A DNA stretch of 64,000 bases, taken from Parasedimentitalea denitrificans. GTDB lineage: Bacteria; Pseudomonadota; Alphaproteobacteria; Rhodobacterales; Rhodobacteraceae. Of this stretch, positions 62,210 to 64,000 are shown in pieces. Numbering within the stretch: position 1 is the first letter of the stretch; each line of letters begins with the position of its first letter. A model generated the notes under the pieces. It ran no database searches and was not told the origin of the DNA. It worked only from the letters and a program-made list of their open reading frames with translations. Location: assembly GCF_011813015.1 (NCBI RefSeq), contig NZ_QHLQ01000004.1, forward strand, positions 62,001-126,000. Reading direction: 5' to 3'. Both the position numbers and the translations under genes were made by a program.

Positions 62210-64000
62210 TTATTCAGCTGCTTCAGATTCTCTTTCCGTACGGATAAAGCCACCTGACTGACGGGCCCAGAACTGAGCATATAGCCCACCCTGCGCCAGC
62301 AGCTGTTCATGGCTACCGATTTCGGCAATCTGACCTTGTTCCATCACGATGATCCGGTCCATTTCACTAAGCGTTGATAACCGGTGGGCAATTGCCAGCA
62401 CGGTTTTACCTTCCATCACCCGATGCAGCGCAGATTGGATGGCTGCCTCCACCTCAGAATCCAGCGCCGATGTTGCCTCGTCCAGCACCAGAATAGGCGC
62501 GTCTTTCAGAATGGCGCGAGCCAGAGCGATCCTCTGCCGCTGACCGCCAGATAGTTTCACACCACGCTCACCAAGGTGAGCATCATAGCCTTGTCGGCCA
62601 CGCCCATCCTGTAACGTCCCGATGAAATCATCCGCTTCGGCTTGGCGTGCAGCTGCAATCAGCTCCTCCTCGGTTGCATCCGGCCGTCCATACAGGATGT
62701 TGTCCCGCGCTGAACGATTGAACATAGCAGTTTCCTGCGTGACCATGCCGATCTGACGCCGAAGCGAATCTTGCGTGACCTTGGCGATATCCTGACCATC
62801 GATCAAAATTCGCCCACTCTCGCCTTCGTAGAGCCGCATAAGGAGGGAAACCAGCGTCGACTTCCCTGCCCCAGACGCACCAACGATACCCAATTTTTCA
62901 CCGGGTTGGATGGTCAAGGAAATTCCGTCTATCCCGCCAACATTCCGCCCATAAGCAAATCCAGTTTCCTCAAAAATGATCTCGCCGTTGGGCACACTCA
63001 GATCAACAGCTTCAGGTACATCCTCGACCCGGTTGCGGACGGTGAGTGTCTTCATTCCGTTTTCGATTTCACCAATGTTGGAATAAATACCCATCAGCGT
63101 GAAGCTGACCCAGCCCGTCATCTGCGCAATCCGGATCGATACAGCCCCAGCGGCAACGATGTTGCCTTCGGTAGCCTGCCCTGTTTGCCATAGCAGCAAT
63201 GTTGAGCCGATCAGCAATACTGGCAACAAGCCTGCCAGTGTCATCAGACCAAATCGGAACCCGGCTGCTAGATAGCCAAAACTGAGCGCCTTGGTTCGAA
63301 AATCGGCCATGGCATCCTGCGCAGTCTTCTCCTCGTGATCTGAGTGAGCGAACAATTTGACTGTCTTGATATTAGTGATGGAATCAACAACTTGCCCCGT
63401 GACCATCGCCTTGGCACCAGCCCGCGTTCCGGCCCGGATGCGCACCCGAGGCAAGAACCAACTAATCATAGCGAAGTAACCGATCAACCAGACAAGAAAA
63501 ATAGCCGTCACACGCAAATCGATTGCACCAAGCAAGGCCATCGCACCGATCATCGACGCCAAGGCAAAGGCCACGACGTTGATAACTTCGGAGGCGACAG
63601 ACGTTACCGCGCTAGAGGTTTGCATCTGTTTCTGCGCGATGCGGCCTGCAAAGTCGTCGTCAAAGAAACTGACAGACTGCCCCAACGTCCATCGGTTAAG
63701 TCGGGACAGGACCATGGGATTCACGTTGGGTTGCACGATTATCGAATTCGACACTGCAGACAGGCTGAACAGGACAGGCCGAATAACTAAGAAAAACCCG
63801 ATCGCCGAGGCAATCATGACGACATTTTGAGCTGAAAAGAACGCCTGCGGCCCGCTGGATACAGCGGTATCAATGACAAGACCCAGAATATAGGCGGTTC
63901 CTGCCTCCATCCCACCAGCCAAAGCCGAAAACAGCGCGGCCAGCAACAGCATCGGCCAAGCGCCAGTCAGACACCAGCGTAGAAAAGCCCACAAAGTCTG
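62210..64000 (-). CDS. ABC exporter, fused membrane and ATPase domains, 5' end outside window
   Basis: A half-transporter of the MsbA/MDR-like group: a six-helix membrane part (about the first 310 visible residues), then an ATPase with Walker A GASGAGKSTLVS, signature LSGGQRQRIALARAI, Walker B LVLDEATSALD and H-loop IAHRLS. The frame stays open to base 64000 (Gln and Thr codons precede the first Met at 63994), and homologues have more N-terminal residues, so the true start lies beyond the edge. Substrate could be lipid A, a peptide or a drug. Transcribed with the rRNA methyltransferase. Confidence 0.9.
   Translation of the reverse strand, partial: QTLWAFLRWCLTGAWPMLLLAALFSALAGGMEAGTAYILGLVIDTAVSSGPQAFFSAQNVVMIASAIGFFLVIRPVLFSLSAVSNSIIVQPNVNPMVLSRLNRWTLGQSVSFFDDDFAGRIAQKQMQTSSAVTSVASEVINVVAFALASMIGAMALLGAIDLRVTAIFLVWLIGYFAMISWFLPRVRIRAGTRAGAKAMVTGQVVDSITNIKTVKLFAHSDHEEKTAQDAMADFRTKALSFGYLAAGFRFGLMTLAGLLPVLLIGSTLLLWQTGQATEGNIVAAGAVSIRIAQMTGWVSFTLMGIYSNIGEIENGMKTLTVRNRVEDVPEAVDLSVPNGEIIFEETGFAYGRNVGGIDGISLTIQPGEKLGIVGASGAGKSTLVSLLMRLYEGESGRILIDGQDIAKVTQDSLRRQIGMVTQETAMFNRSARDNILYGRPDATEEELIAAARQAEADDFIGTLQDGRGRQGYDAHLGERGVKLSGGQRQRIALARAILKDAPILVLDEATSALDSEVEAAIQSALHRVMEGKTVLAIAHRLSTLSEMDRIIVMEQGQIAEIGSHEQLLAQGGLYAQFWARQSGGFIRTERESEAAE

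Overview
The window reads as a piece of the main chromosome of a marine alphaproteobacterium, most likely a Roseobacter-group Rhodobacteraceae. The basis is the gene content: a Kdo/LPS system with the rnd-kdsD-lptC-lptA-lptB-hpf-ptsN order, a NodH-like sulfotransferase next to a GT14 glycosyltransferase, an NavBac-type sodium channel with filter TLESWSM, ubiquinone and haem genes, and alphaproteobacterial complex I accessory proteins (NDUFA9-like, NDUFAF5-like). The assignment comes from recognising families and gene order; no database search was possible. Coding density is high and most genes are housekeeping. I see no insertion sequence, prophage, CRISPR array or rRNA operon. The only RNA genes I can call firmly are two identical tRNA-Leu(CAG) copies.

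Layout. 1-6300 (minus): glutamate synthase, with gltD and gltB separated by a methyltransferase and a GFA-fold protein. 6543-9167: undecaprenyl-diphosphatase, a small NAD(P)-binding protein behind a promoter covered by MarR-like operators, and an NDUFA9-like protein. 9331-9708: tandem tRNA-Leu genes, each with its own promoter. 9874-11864: universal stress protein and an alanine/glycine symporter. 12007-16821 (plus): RNase D, Kdo precursor isomerase, LptC/A/B, long HPF and PtsN. 16915-28433: a surface-polysaccharide region (two-lobed sulfotransferase, GT14 enzyme, two paralogous GT2-like enzymes, galE, galU, kdsB, cysQ, an ABC-2 polysaccharide-type permease, an SH3 protein and a late lipid A acyltransferase). 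28504-33364: alkB, dnaK-dnaJ, radC. 33378-35864: a PstS-like/OmpA fusion with a secreted partner. 36131-41780: secA, divergent from a parvulin isomerase, argJ and mutT, then a 44-residue micro-gene with its own terminator. 41905-47256 (minus): rimP-nusA-ylxR-infB behind a promoter and a leader terminator. 47445-54605: a short peptide-binding protein, prolyl aminopeptidase, ubiG, a MarR regulator, a nitrilase-family amidase, glutaredoxin, ComF, an NDUFAF5-like methyltransferase and ferrochelatase. 54724-57720: a 998-residue kinase-M23-aminotransferase fusion. 57859-64000: a 60-residue membrane protein, two L,D-transpeptidases flanking a CAP lipoprotein, the sodium channel, an rRNA methyltransferase and a truncated ABC exporter.

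How the genes fit together. Envelope biogenesis dominates: Kdo supply (kdsD, kdsB), LPS export (lptC/A/B), lipid A acylation, undecaprenyl phosphate recycling (uppP), peptidoglycan cross-linking (two L,D-transpeptidases) and a probably sulfated, possibly Kdo-anchored polysaccharide. CysQ would clear the PAP that the sulfotransferase makes. The most unusual items are the triple-domain fusion at 54724, the leader terminator before rimP-nusA-infB, the polysaccharide sulfation set, the self-contained micro-gene at 41646 and the operator-covered promoter at 8054-8099. Several starts were moved from the longest reading frame to codons with a better ribosome binding site. Several likely starts are GTG or TTG.

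No stretch longer than 300 bases lacks a gene. The larger gaps (4659-4860, 6301-6542, 9168-9330, 15467-15741, 24192-24407, 50063-50303) hold only the sites listed or nothing I can name.
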